Shown here: piece after piece, positions 8,810-17,350 of the stretch
How positions within the stretch are numbered: position 1 is the stretch's first letter
Layout of the letters: each line of letters starts with the position of its first letter
From: Acinetobacter sp. WCHAc010034
GTDB lineage: Bacteria > Pseudomonadota > Gammaproteobacteria > Pseudomonadales > Moraxellaceae
Direction: 5' to 3'
NCBI RefSeq assembly: GCF_001696615.3
Contig: NZ_CP032279.1
Span: 1-64,000 of the forward strand
DNA: 64,000 bases
Made by a program: the position numbers and the translations under genes
Notes under the pieces: model-generated
What the model saw: only the letters and a program-made list of their open reading frames with translations
Database searches by the model: none
Told to the model about the DNA's origin: nothing

Positions 8810-9244
8810 ATGAAAAAGATCATTTTAATGGCAATGGCGGTTTCTTCTTTGGCAGCCTGTTCTGCAATGGATAAATCTGCGGCGCATCCGCATAAAGTTG
8901 GCATGGCCAATCCTGCAAGTGAATACTGTATAGAGCAGGGTGGCAAACTGGAAATAAAGGATGAAGCGAATGGCCAAGCCGGCTACTGCCGCTTGCCGAA
9001 TGGCGCAGTTGTTGAAGAGTGGGCATTCTTCCGCGCAAGCCAGGCGCATTGCCTGCCTGAAGAAGCGCAAAAGTTAGTCGGAAAAACCGGCTTAAGCGAC
9101 ACGCAAATCAAGCAGCTGACAAAGTCAGAGACTGTCCGCCGCGTGGAGCCGGGCCAGGCTGTCACAATGGATTACCGCGATGACCGCGTTACAGTAAGCA
9201 TTGATCCGGTTTCCAATAAAATCACCCACGCATCTTGCGGCTAG
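8810..9244 (+). CDS. Lipoprotein fusing DUF333 and I78-type peptidase-inhibitor domains
   Basis: The 144-residue precursor has a lipobox at LAAC (Cys 17). Residues about 33-78 match DUF333: NPASEYCIEQGGK, then GYCRLPNGAVVEEWAFFR. Residues about 85-143 match the inhibitor I78 family: LVGKTGLSDTQIKQLTK, then VEPGQAVTMDYRDDRV and a final HASCG. The joined architecture suggests an envelope-anchored serine-protease inhibitor, but no substrate can be named. It is a single gene. Confidence 0.82.
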   Translation: MKKIILMAMAVSSLAACSAMDKSAAHPHKVGMANPASEYCIEQGGKLEIKDEANGQAGYCRLPNGAVVEEWAFFRASQAHCLPEEAQKLVGKTGLSDTQIKQLTKSETVRRVEPGQAVTMDYRDDRVTVSIDPVSNKITHASCG

Positions 9245-9499
9245 GCAGCCTGGAATGCCCTGACTGTAAAGGCATTGCTTCTGCCTGAAGTGCTTTGGTT
9301 TTTGTGATCATCGGAATGTTCAGAAAAATGCTTTGATCAGCGGGCTTGCAGATTTCAGTTGCCTGCACGGCGGCAATGCATCAGTTCAGGGCATTTTATG
9401 CAGATCGGCCGGGGAGCTGGCTCCTGCAGGCTGCAGTTTTTGATATAAATTCTTGATAATGTAACTTAATAAAATCATTGAAGTTTGGAGAATAAAGTC

Positions 9500-11278
9500 A
9501 TGCAAAGACCAATAAAAACGCCATTTTCCAGTACACTGAAACTCACTGCAATTGCGCAGGCCGCGCTGCTGGCGTCTTGCGCATCCATTTCCGCACCGGC
9601 TCCGAACGGCTCAGCGCATTCAGCTGCAAATGAGCGCAGCCTTTTGGTTTACGGCGGGCCGATTTTAACCATGGAAGGCGCTCAGCCTGCTTATGCGGAA
9701 GCTTTGCTGATTGAAGATGGCGTGATCCGCTTTGCTGGCGGTTTAGCTGAAGCCCGTAAACTGGCGCCTCAGGCGCGAAAGCTCGACTTGAAAAACAAAA
9801 CCGCCATACCAGGCATTATTGATGCACACAGCCATGCGAATTCAGTCGGAATGCAGCAGACCGTTGCAAATTTATATGCGCCGCCGGACGGCAAAGTGGT
9901 CAATATCCCTTCATTGCTGAATGAGCTTAAAGACTGGGCGCAGAAGAATCCGGACTTTGTGCAGGCCACTTCAGGCTGGATTATGGGCAATGGCTATGAT
10001 GATGCCGAACTGCAGGAGAAAAGGCATCCTACTGCAGACGAGCTTGATCTGGTTTCCAAAGATCAGCCGGTGTTAATTCTGCATCAGTCCGGGCATTTGG
10101 CTTCGGCGAATCATAAAGCGCTTGAGCTGCTGAATATTAATGCCGATACCAAGAATCCGGAGGGCGGGGTGATCCGCCGGGTGGCAGGCAGCACCGTGCC
10201 GAATGGCGTATTGGAAGAAAGCGCAGTCATTCAGGCGATGATGACAGCCTTTAAAACTGTGCCGCCGGAAGTCATGGAAAAAATGGCGCTGAAAGCAGTG
10301 CAGACCTATGTGGAAAATGGCTATACCACCGTGCAGGAAGGCCGCGCAGACCGCGGCACGGCAGAGCTCTGGCGCAGCTTGGCTGCGCGCAATAAGCTGC
10401 CGATTGATGTTGTGGCTTATCCGGATATCAGTTCAGAACAGGCCTACATGCTGGAAAAAGGCAGCAGCCGCGAGTATGCAAACCATTTCCGCATTGGCGG
10501 GGTGAAAATCAGCTTAGACGGTTCGCCGCAGGGGAAAACGGCATGGCTGACGCAGCCTTATGTTGTGCCGCCGGCAGGACTGCCTAAAACGTACCGCGGC
10601 TATCCGGCTTTTCCGCAGCAGCAGACCGTGCAGAATTTAATTAATCTGGCCTTTCAGAACAATTGGCAGATACTGGCGCATGCCAATGGCGATGCCGCGG
10701 TTGACCAGTATTTAACTGCGATTGAGAAAGCCGGCAAGGCGCATGCGGCGAAAGACCGGCGCAATGTGATTATCCATGCGCAAACCATGCGCGAAGACCA
10801 GTTGGACAAAGCCAAGCAGCTGAACTTAATTCCGTCATTTTTTTCTTTGCATACCTATTATTGGGGCGACTGGCATGTCAGCCAGACTTTAGGCGAAGCG
10901 CGCGCGGCGCGCATTTCACCGACCGGCTCGGCCTTAAAGCGCGGCATGATTTTTACCGAGCATCATGATGCGCCGGTTATTCCGCCAAAAAGCATGATGA
11001 TGCTGGATGCAACGGTAAACCGGGTCACGCGCAGCGGCAAGCTTTTAGGCGCAGATCAGCGTGTCAGCCCCTATATTGCGCTCAAGAGCATGACCGATTG
11101 GGCCGCTTATCAGTATTTTGAAGAGGATAAGAAAGGCACGCTAAGTGCTGGAAAACTGGGCGATTTTGTAATTCTCAGCGATAACCCGGTTACTGTGCAG
11201 CCGAACAGGCTCAAAGACATTCAAATACTGGCAACCTATAAAGAAGGCCAATTAATTTATCAAAAGTCATTGAAATAA
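9500..11278 (+). CDS. Amidohydrolase-3-type lipoprotein (YtcJ-like)
   Basis: The frame is open from 9485, but ATG 9500 has GGAG at 9487-9490 and gives 592 residues. The first 25 residues are a lipoprotein signal ending LLASC. The metal-dependent hydrolase landmarks are in order: IPGIIDAHSHANSVG near residue 110, a lysine-region segment GGVKISLDGSPQG near residue 335, HANGDAAVDQY near residue 395, HAQTM, and a C-terminal GKLGDFVILSDNP. The family removes N-acyl or formyl groups from small amides; the substrate is unknown. The lipid anchor implies action at the envelope, which is unusual but seen in relatives. Confidence 0.85.
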   Translation: MQRPIKTPFSSTLKLTAIAQAALLASCASISAPAPNGSAHSAANERSLLVYGGPILTMEGAQPAYAEALLIEDGVIRFAGGLAEARKLAPQARKLDLKNKTAIPGIIDAHSHANSVGMQQTVANLYAPPDGKVVNIPSLLNELKDWAQKNPDFVQATSGWIMGNGYDDAELQEKRHPTADELDLVSKDQPVLILHQSGHLASANHKALELLNINADTKNPEGGVIRRVAGSTVPNGVLEESAVIQAMMTAFKTVPPEVMEKMALKAVQTYVENGYTTVQEGRADRGTAELWRSLAARNKLPIDVVAYPDISSEQAYMLEKGSSREYANHFRIGGVKISLDGSPQGKTAWLTQPYVVPPAGLPKTYRGYPAFPQQQTVQNLINLAFQNNWQILAHANGDAAVDQYLTAIEKAGKAHAAKDRRNVIIHAQTMREDQLDKAKQLNLIPSFFSLHTYYWGDWHVSQTLGEARAARISPTGSALKRGMIFTEHHDAPVIPPKSMMMLDATVNRVTRSGKLLGADQRVSPYIALKSMTDWAAYQYFEEDKKGTLSAGKLGDFVILSDNPVTVQPNRLKDIQILATYKEGQLIYQKSLK

Positions 11279-11351
11279 TTGGTTTTTAAATTTATAAATC
11301 GCATAGATTATTAAAATATAAGGTATATACTGAATATACCTTTTATGATGG

Positions 11352-11543
11352 ATGGTGGTTAAAATGCCAGCGAAATTCTTTGGAACATTCTTAGGATATA
11401 TACTGATTGTACTGGCAGTCGGTGCAGTTTTTATTAGTTTTGCCTTTGAAAAGCCGGTCGTGGAATACTGGATTTTACTGCTGCTTCCATGCTTCGGCAT
11501 TCCTATTCTGACCTCCGTCGCTTTAAGCAAGGTGGATCATTAA
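11352..11543 (+). CDS. Small two-helix membrane protein
   Basis: The 63-residue product has two hydrophobic helices (FFGTFLGYILIVLAVGAVF and YWILLLLPCFGIPILTSVAL) separated by AFEKPVVE. ATG 11364 with GGTGG just upstream is a possible shorter start. A hairpin terminator lies about 50 bp downstream. The family is not recognised. Confidence 0.55.
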   Translation: MVVKMPAKFFGTFLGYILIVLAVGAVFISFAFEKPVVEYWILLLLPCFGIPILTSVALSKVDH

Positions 11544-11590
11544 AGCGCTGCTTCAGGCTTTAACGCTATGCGCCTGCAGGCGCATTCAAA

Positions 11591-11620
11591 AGAACAAGCC
11601 CTTAAATCAGGGCTTGTTCT
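11591..11620. terminator. Bidirectional hairpin between the small membrane gene and phrB
   Basis: A perfect 11-bp stem, AGAACAAGCCC with GGGCTTGTTCT, lies between two convergent genes. The flanking T-runs are short. Confidence 0.6.
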
Positions 11621-11627
11621 GCATTAA

Positions 11628-13049
11628 TCAGATTGCTTTAAAGGCTTCAATGGCCCGCTTGCGCGACAGGCTTAAATCGGCAATTGGCTGGGGATAATCT
11701 AAAGCCGGATCATGCTTGCCCGCATAGGGTTCATGTATGCGCTTTGCATCCAAATGCGCCAATTCCGGCACCCATTTGCGGATGTAATCGCCATCCGGGT
11801 CAAATTTCTGCGACTGCGAAACCGGATTGAAAATCCGGAAATAAGGCACAGCATCGGTTCCGGTCGATGCGCACCATTGCCAGCCGCCGTTATTGGCCGC
11901 CAAGTCGCCATCAATCAAATGCTGCATGAACCATTTTTCGCCCAGCCGCCAGTCAATCAGTAAATTTTTGCTCAGGAACATTGCTGTGATCATGCGGACG
12001 CGGTTGTGCATCCAGCCGGTTTGCAGCAATTGGCGCATGCCGGCATCGACAATCGGGATGCCGGTTTGGCCCTGCTGCCAAGCGCTTAAGTCCTGTTCAG
12101 CATCGCGCCATTGCAGCTTTTGCGTGCTGATTTTAAAGGGCTGATGCTTGGAAATGGCCGGATAATGAAAAAGGATATGCTGATAGAATTCCCGCCACAG
12201 CAGCTCATCCAGCCAAGTCTGCTGGCTGGCGTTATTAATATGGAAATGGCCTTGCTGCTGTCTGAAAACCGCCTGCAGGCATTGCCGGATTGAAATCGCG
12301 CCGATGTTCAGATAAGGCGACAGCTGGCTGGTCGCCTCAAGAGCCGGAAAGTCCCGCTGCGCCTTGTAGCGGTCTAGATCATCCTGCACAAACTGATCCA
12401 GCAGTTCTAAGGCATAATGTTCAGTCACCGGCCAAAGCGCCTGCAGCAGATGCGCAGCATGATCCGGATAAAGCTGTGCCGCCTCTGCCTGTGCATTGAA
12501 ATGGCTTTGGCTGAGTGGCATTTTTTCCTGTTTTTCTGCCGGCGGATAGCAGCCTGGAAGCCCTAAGCTCAGCCGTTCATAGCAGCGCTTTTTAAATGCG
12601 CTGAACACCTGATAAGGCTGATTTGACTGATTCAGGATTGTGCCTACTGGAAAAATTGTGCGGTCATGATGCAGCTCCAGCGCAATATTCCGCTGCGCTA
12701 AGGCCTGCTGCGCCTGAAAGTCCCTTTTCAGCTCATTGACGCCAATTTCAATATTGGCGTGCACGCAGCTAATTTTCAGCTCAAGGCACAGCTGGCGCAG
12801 CGCATTTGGAATATCTTTCCATAAGGGAATATGCTGGATGATTAATGGAATATTTAAGGCATTTAATTGCGCTTTTAGGCTTTCCAGCTGACGCAGGTAA
12901 AAAATACCTTTGGCTGGCGCTTCGTCATGCCGCGCCCACTGTTCAGGGGAAATAAACACCGTTGCAATGCACGCGCCAGCCTGCGCTGCATGCCAAAGCG
13001 CCGCATGATCGGCTGCGCGCAAGTCCTGCCGGAACCAGATTAACTGCAT
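11628..13049 (-). CDS. phrB: Deoxyribodipyrimidine photolyase
   Basis: The 473-residue product starts MQLIWFRQDLRAADHAAL, the typical N-terminus of the antenna-binding Rossmann domain. The C-terminal FAD domain shows DELLWREFYQHILFHYP, GIPIVDAGMRQL, MHNRVRMITAMFLSKNLLIDWR and NNGGWQWCASTGTDAVPYFRIFNP. It repairs cyclobutane pyrimidine dimers using light. The frame is open upstream to 13274, but ATG 13049 fits the family start and follows GAAGGCAGCGGACTT. It is a single gene, divergent from the OB-fold gene at 13226. Confidence 0.95.
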   Translation of the reverse strand: MQLIWFRQDLRAADHAALWHAAQAGACIATVFISPEQWARHDEAPAKGIFYLRQLESLKAQLNALNIPLIIQHIPLWKDIPNALRQLCLELKISCVHANIEIGVNELKRDFQAQQALAQRNIALELHHDRTIFPVGTILNQSNQPYQVFSAFKKRCYERLSLGLPGCYPPAEKQEKMPLSQSHFNAQAEAAQLYPDHAAHLLQALWPVTEHYALELLDQFVQDDLDRYKAQRDFPALEATSQLSPYLNIGAISIRQCLQAVFRQQQGHFHINNASQQTWLDELLWREFYQHILFHYPAISKHQPFKISTQKLQWRDAEQDLSAWQQGQTGIPIVDAGMRQLLQTGWMHNRVRMITAMFLSKNLLIDWRLGEKWFMQHLIDGDLAANNGGWQWCASTGTDAVPYFRIFNPVSQSQKFDPDGDYIRKWVPELAHLDAKRIHEPYAGKHDPALDYPQPIADLSLSRKRAIEAFKAI

Positions 13050-13225
13050 AAGTCCGCTGCCTTCATAGAGCCTGCCAAAAGAATACAGCATACTGAAAAA
13101 ATGCCTTGAAACAATAGGCGGCCTGCGCAAAAAACAAATGCATTTTGCTTGAAATTTCTTCAAATAACAGCAATATATCCATTGGGGTATAAAGCATTTA
13201 ACAACATCTGAAAACAGAGGAAGAC

Positions 13226-13594
13226 ATGATGAAATTAAAAACAGCATTAATGATGGGCAGTTTAATGGCTGCATTCTCAGTTTCAGCTTTTGCAGATGAT
13301 GCGGAAGATCTGCGCATTATCGCAGCAGCAGGAAAGAACGCCGTGACAGTGGCTCAAGCCGCCAAATCTGCAGATGAAACTGCGGTGGCTGTGACAGGCA
13401 CCATTGTCCGTGAGGTTAAGCATGAGCATTATACTTTAAAGGACAAAAGCGGAACGATTACGGTCGATATTGACCATAAGCTGGCTAGCCCGGCGCAGCT
13501 GAAGCCGGGGACTAAAGTGCGGGTTTACGGTGAAGTGGATACGCACCGTGCTAAGCCTACCGATATTGATGCGGTTAAGGTCGATATTTTATAA
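13226..13594 (+). CDS. Exported YgiW/YdeI-type OB-fold protein
   Basis: A signal peptide (cleavage after SAFA) precedes a single bacterial OB-fold domain: AAVTGTIVREV-like strands, HYTLKDKSGTITVDID, and VRVYGEVD. The 122-residue length fits the family of periplasmic proteins induced by stress or cations. The start follows AGAGGAAGAC; ATG 13229 is equally possible. It is a single gene. Confidence 0.88.
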   Translation: MMKLKTALMMGSLMAAFSVSAFADDAEDLRIIAAAGKNAVTVAQAAKSADETAVAVTGTIVREVKHEHYTLKDKSGTITVDIDHKLASPAQLKPGTKVRVYGEVDTHRAKPTDIDAVKVDIL

Positions 13595-13632
13595 GGGATC
13601 AGGCTTTTTTGGACGCTATAGCTAAATCCTAA

Positions 13633-14050
13633 AGTCTGTATTACGAATAATTGCCTATGAAATATGATTTCATGAGGTTTTAGTCGTGTTAACTATTTCA
13701 GCAATTCACGATGGTGCTTGCACTGCCTCATTTTTGCTTTAAATGTTTAAACAGCTTTGTGCAGGCAATATCTCCACTTTGGAAAGACCCAAAGTGGACA
13801 AAAGCCTTTTGTTGCCCATACACGGCGTCCTTGCCGTGATGGGCAACGCGCGGCATCCATGCCGCACCCGCGTATCCGAAGTTTATTTTACTCAAAATTC
13901 TATGAAACTCGAAGCTGAAAGGATTTCGCAGAGTCTTTCAAGAAAACTTAGCCATCATATAGCTGAGTTTTGAAATCTGTATTACACATAATCTCCCATA
14001 AAATATGCTTTTATTAGTTTGTGTGTGGTAGCTATTTCAGGTAATTAGCT
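13633..14050. repeat. Pair of diverged ~75-bp direct repeats enclosing repeat copy A
   Basis: The segment from TCTGTATTACGAATAA to CTATTTCAGCAATT (about 13633-13706) recurs in diverged form from TCTGTATTACACATAA to CTATTTCAGGTAATT (about 13973-14044). The pair brackets the hairpin repeat at 13714-13887 plus about 85 bp of other sequence. No gene is evident in this 680-bp intergenic stretch; the open frame at 13743 is repeat DNA. Confidence 0.5.
13714..13887 (+). repeat. Dispersed repeat copy A with three consecutive hairpins
   Basis: Hairpin 1 (13773-13798) has a TCCACTTTGG stem, hairpin 2 (13811-13847) has GTTGCCCAT plus an inner CACGGC stem, and hairpin 3 (13850-13865) has a GCGGCA stem. 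The same order and spacing recur at 29009-29182, with paired changes in stem 1. A degenerate copy is at 30903-31000. Confidence 0.8.
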
Positions 14051-14276
14051 GCATATGGTTTAAGCGGGAAATTCAAGCCAGCCATCCGCCTGAAATTTCT
14101 GCTGGCCAGCTTCAGGCGGGGCGGCCAGTTTCTACTGCCTGCAGTCAGATGCTGAACGCATTTTAGCTTAACGGCTGCAACGCAGGCCAATTTATCCGGT
14201 GAAAGCCGGTTTTGTAATTTTATAACACCTGAAAAATTCGTATGATGGTTCGGCTTTTATTTGCAGCAGAACGCTT

Positions 14277-14690
14277 TTGACTCAACCGAAAGGCATTTTT
14301 ATCACCGTCTTGTTCAGTTTGCTTATATTTCAAAGTTTATGGAATATAGCGGCGGCTTTCTGCGTGCATGAAAACGCTTCGGGCAGCGCCCAATACAGTC
14401 AAAAGCAGGCCAGCGTCAGCCATTTCGGCCATCATCAGCCGGCCAAAGCATGCATAGATGAAATAAAGGCGCATGCGGAAGATCTTCTGGCGTTTGCAGA
14501 AGATGACCATCATGATCATCTGCCGTCTTATGCGCAGCTGATTTTGAATGAAGCCGATGCAAGCTATCTTCAGCCGCTTTCAGCGGAAGTGATTCAGAAA
14601 TTTGAAATAGACTGGTCTAATCTGTATCAGTCGCCTGACTTAGGGCTGAACAGCCCGCCTCCAATGCCGTCCCCGCTGCTGGCGGGGTAG
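14277..14690 (+). CDS. czcI: CzcI-like regulatory/accessory protein of the metal efflux operon
   Basis: The 137-residue protein begins with a hydrophobic signal segment (GIFITVLFSLLIFQSLW). It has a His-rich middle (HFGHHQ, DDHHDHLP) and a Pro-rich end (SPPPMPSPLLAG), as in CzcI proteins that lead czcCBA operons. The only usable start in frame is TTG 14277; the ribosome site is poor. It precedes czcC by 49 bp. The identification rests mainly on context and the His-rich periplasmic profile. Confidence 0.65.
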   Translation: MTQPKGIFITVLFSLLIFQSLWNIAAAFCVHENASGSAQYSQKQASVSHFGHHQPAKACIDEIKAHAEDLLAFAEDDHHDHLPSYAQLILNEADASYLQPLSAEVIQKFEIDWSNLYQSPDLGLNSPPPMPSPLLAG

Positions 14691-14739
14691 CCAAATCCAA
14701 GCCCGCCGCATTTAATTTCATTATGTGTGGGGCATTTTC

Positions 14740-16095
14740 ATGTCAAAAAATCAAAGCAATCGGCGCGCAGCGCTGACTCTGCCGCGGGCTGCATTCGGCT
14801 CAGGCCTGCTGCTGTCCGCCGTGTTCGGCAGCGCCTTGGCGCACAGCCAAAGCCTGACGCTGCAGCAGGCGGTTGATCAGGCCAGCCAACATCAGGCCGC
14901 CCAGCAGTTTTGGGAAACTCAAAACAGCATCAATCAAAGCAATATCCGCCAGAGCAGGCTGTTTAAAAATCCAGAGCTGTCTGTAGAGCAGACCGGTTTT
15001 GGCGCCAATCAGGATCAGGAGCTATCCATCGGAATTTCCCAGCCGCTGGATATTTTTGGCGAGCGCAAGGCCAATCAGAAACTGGCCGGCATTGCGCAAG
15101 ATAAAACAGCGCTGGATCAGAAAATCTATCAGGCCAAACTGCAGCTGGCGGTGAAATACCTGTGGTCGCAGCTGGCCATTGCAGAACTGGAAAAAAGCAT
15201 TGTCAAAGCGCAGCTGCAGGTCAGCGAAGAAAACCTGAATGCCATACAAAAGCGCTTTCAGGCCGGCAGCTTGGCCGAGGTTGATGTCAACCGCGCACGC
15301 TTGAGCCATGCGGAAAACATCCGCCTGTTCCGCCAGGCCGGCCTGCAGCTGCAGGTGGCGGCGCAGCAGATCTCCAATGTATGGGGCACGCCGGATAAAA
15401 ATATTTCCGTCAATTTAAGCGCTCAGAAGCTGTGGCCCGCGGCTGCGCACCGGCAGGTGCAGGACAACCTTGCGGACAATTACATGGAAAAATACCGCAT
15501 TCTGCAGCTGAAGGAATCTGAATTGACAGTGGATGCGCTGAAGGCCAAAGCCCGGCCGAATCCGACCCTGAATGCAGGCGTGAACCGCATCCGTACAGCC
15601 AGTGCCGAAACAGACAGCCAGTTTGTGGTTGGCCTGAGCGTTCCATTGCATATTTTTGACCGGCAGCAGCATGGCCTGCAGATTGCGCAAGCCAAGCAGG
15701 CGCTGCTGTCCCGCCAGCAGAACTTTTATTTAAAGCAGAATGCCTTGCAAATCGGCACGCTTTTGACTGAGCTGCAGGGGCTGGAAGTGCAGTTCAATGA
15801 AGTCGATCAGACGCAAATTCCGCTGGCGGTGCAGGTGCAGGGCAAAACCTTGCAGGGCTTTCAGGCCGGAAAGTTTGCCTTAACCGATGTGCAGCAGGCC
15901 ACGCTGCAGCTGCAGGAAGTGCGCCTGCGCAAAATTCAGTTGCTGAAAGACGGCTGGCAAAAAGCGCTGGAAGCGGAAAGCCTAAGTTTAGGCATTGCGC
16001 CAAGCGCCGTGATGTCCAAAGACGCCGTGGCGGAAATCAATCAGAATTTATGGCAGGACATACAGGCCATGCCGGTCATCGGCGGGGGAAATTAA
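14740..16095 (+). CDS. czcC: Heavy-metal efflux outer-membrane channel (CzcC-like)
   Basis: This TolC-family outer-membrane factor has 451 residues. A signal peptide ends near SALAHS, followed by long amphipathic, Gln-rich helices: LTLQQAVDQASQHQAA, FKNPELSVEQTGFG, RFQAGSLAEVDVNRAR, and a repeat-like second half QGFQAGKFALTDVQQA. ATG 14740 was chosen over 14725 because GTGGGG lies 8 bp before it. It forms the exit duct for the CzcA pump. czcB starts 1 bp after its stop, so translation is coupled. Confidence 0.92.
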   Translation: MSKNQSNRRAALTLPRAAFGSGLLLSAVFGSALAHSQSLTLQQAVDQASQHQAAQQFWETQNSINQSNIRQSRLFKNPELSVEQTGFGANQDQELSIGISQPLDIFGERKANQKLAGIAQDKTALDQKIYQAKLQLAVKYLWSQLAIAELEKSIVKAQLQVSEENLNAIQKRFQAGSLAEVDVNRARLSHAENIRLFRQAGLQLQVAAQQISNVWGTPDKNISVNLSAQKLWPAAAHRQVQDNLADNYMEKYRILQLKESELTVDALKAKARPNPTLNAGVNRIRTASAETDSQFVVGLSVPLHIFDRQQHGLQIAQAKQALLSRQQNFYLKQNALQIGTLLTELQGLEVQFNEVDQTQIPLAVQVQGKTLQGFQAGKFALTDVQQATLQLQEVRLRKIQLLKDGWQKALEAESLSLGIAPSAVMSKDAVAEINQNLWQDIQAMPVIGGGN

Positions 16096-16096
16096 C

Positions 16097-17350
16097 ATGC
16101 TGAAGCTTCAAAATACGTTAAAAAAACACAGCGGAAAAATTTCACAGCCGCTGATGATTGTTTTGGCAATCGGCATCACCTTGCTTGCTGCCTTAGGCTT
16201 GCTGTTTGCAGGCAAAAACAAGCCTGAATCTGCAGATGAGCATGGACACGGGCCCGCTGAAGGTGTGGAAGAGCATGCTGAAGCAGGCCAAGAGGGTGAG
16301 GCTGGGCATGAAGAAGGCGTGGCTTTAACGGCAAAGCAGCTGGCTGAACAGGGCATACAGCTGGCCAAAGTTGAGCAGGGCGCTGTGCTGAGCGTCAATG
16401 CCTATCCCGCCAAGCTGAGCGTCAATACAGACCAGCAGGCGCATGTTTCGCCAAGCTTCAGCGGCCATGTGGAAGCGGTGTATGTAGAGCTGGGGCAAAA
16501 CGTGAAAAAAGGCCAGCCTTTGGCTGCCTTGCTGGTGCCTGAGCTGGTCGATCAGCAGGCCAATTTGCGCATTGAACAGAGCAATCTTGAACTGGCCAAG
16601 CAGGATTATGAGCGCGAGCGCCAGCTGTGGTCGCAGGGCATTTCCGCCAAGCAGGATTATCAAAAAGCCTATAACAGCTATAAGCAGGCGCAGATTCAGG
16701 TGCAGGCGGCCCAGTCGCGCCTAGGCGCTTATGGCGCAGCCGCCTCAACGCAGGGGCGCTATGTTTTAAAGGCGCCGATTTCCGGGGTGATCAGCAAAAA
16801 AGATCTGGTGCTGGGCGAAAATGTCCAGCTGGCGGATCAGCTTTTTGTGATTGACCAGCTGGATCAGCTTTGGCTGGAATTTATTGTGCCGAACAGCGAA
16901 TTCAGCGCCTTGGCGCCAAATCAGGAAATCGAGTTTAAATCGCTGCAGACTGAAAATGTGTTCAAGGCGGTGATTCAAAGCCTGAATACCGAAGCGGATA
17001 CGCAAACCGGACGCCTGCAGATCCGTGCGAAAGTGCTGTCGAAAGCATCGGAGCTTCGGCCGAACTTGATGGTCAACGTGATGCTGCAGCGGAAATCTGA
17101 AGGCCAGGCCCTGCGGATTTTAAAAGCCGCCGTGCAAAAGGTTGAGGGGCAGGATGCGGTATTTATCGCTTCTGCGCATGGCGAAAAAATTGAATTTACC
17201 GCGCAGCCGGTGCAGCTCGGCCAAAGCGCTGGGGACAGCCCTTGGATTGAAGTCATTTCCGGCCTGAAGCAGGGCCAGCAGTATGCAGCCAACGGCAGCT
17301 TCCTGCTGAAATCTGAACTGGAAAAGGGGGAGGCTTCTCATGCGCACTAA
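16097..17350 (+). CDS. czcB: RND efflux periplasmic adaptor (CzcB-like)
   Basis: The membrane-fusion protein has 417 residues. An N-terminal anchor helix (LMIVLAIGITLLAALGLLFA) is followed by a His/Glu-rich stretch (DEHGHG, EEHAEAG, EAGHEEG) likely to bind divalent metal. The lipoyl/barrel-sandwich halves (GHVEAVYVELGQNVKKGQPL and GRYVLKAPISGVISKK) flank a helical hairpin. It links CzcC to CzcA. Its 3' end overlaps czcA by 11 bp. Confidence 0.93.
   Translation: MLKLQNTLKKHSGKISQPLMIVLAIGITLLAALGLLFAGKNKPESADEHGHGPAEGVEEHAEAGQEGEAGHEEGVALTAKQLAEQGIQLAKVEQGAVLSVNAYPAKLSVNTDQQAHVSPSFSGHVEAVYVELGQNVKKGQPLAALLVPELVDQQANLRIEQSNLELAKQDYERERQLWSQGISAKQDYQKAYNSYKQAQIQVQAAQSRLGAYGAAASTQGRYVLKAPISGVISKKDLVLGENVQLADQLFVIDQLDQLWLEFIVPNSEFSALAPNQEIEFKSLQTENVFKAVIQSLNTEADTQTGRLQIRAKVLSKASELRPNLMVNVMLQRKSEGQALRILKAAVQKVEGQDAVFIASAHGEKIEFTAQPVQLGQSAGDSPWIEVISGLKQGQQYAANGSFLLKSELEKGEASHAH

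Noticed and set aside
13743..13973. 76-codon open frame on the plus strand
   Set aside because: It runs through the palindromic repeat, which is also open at 28971-29246; coding is not supported.
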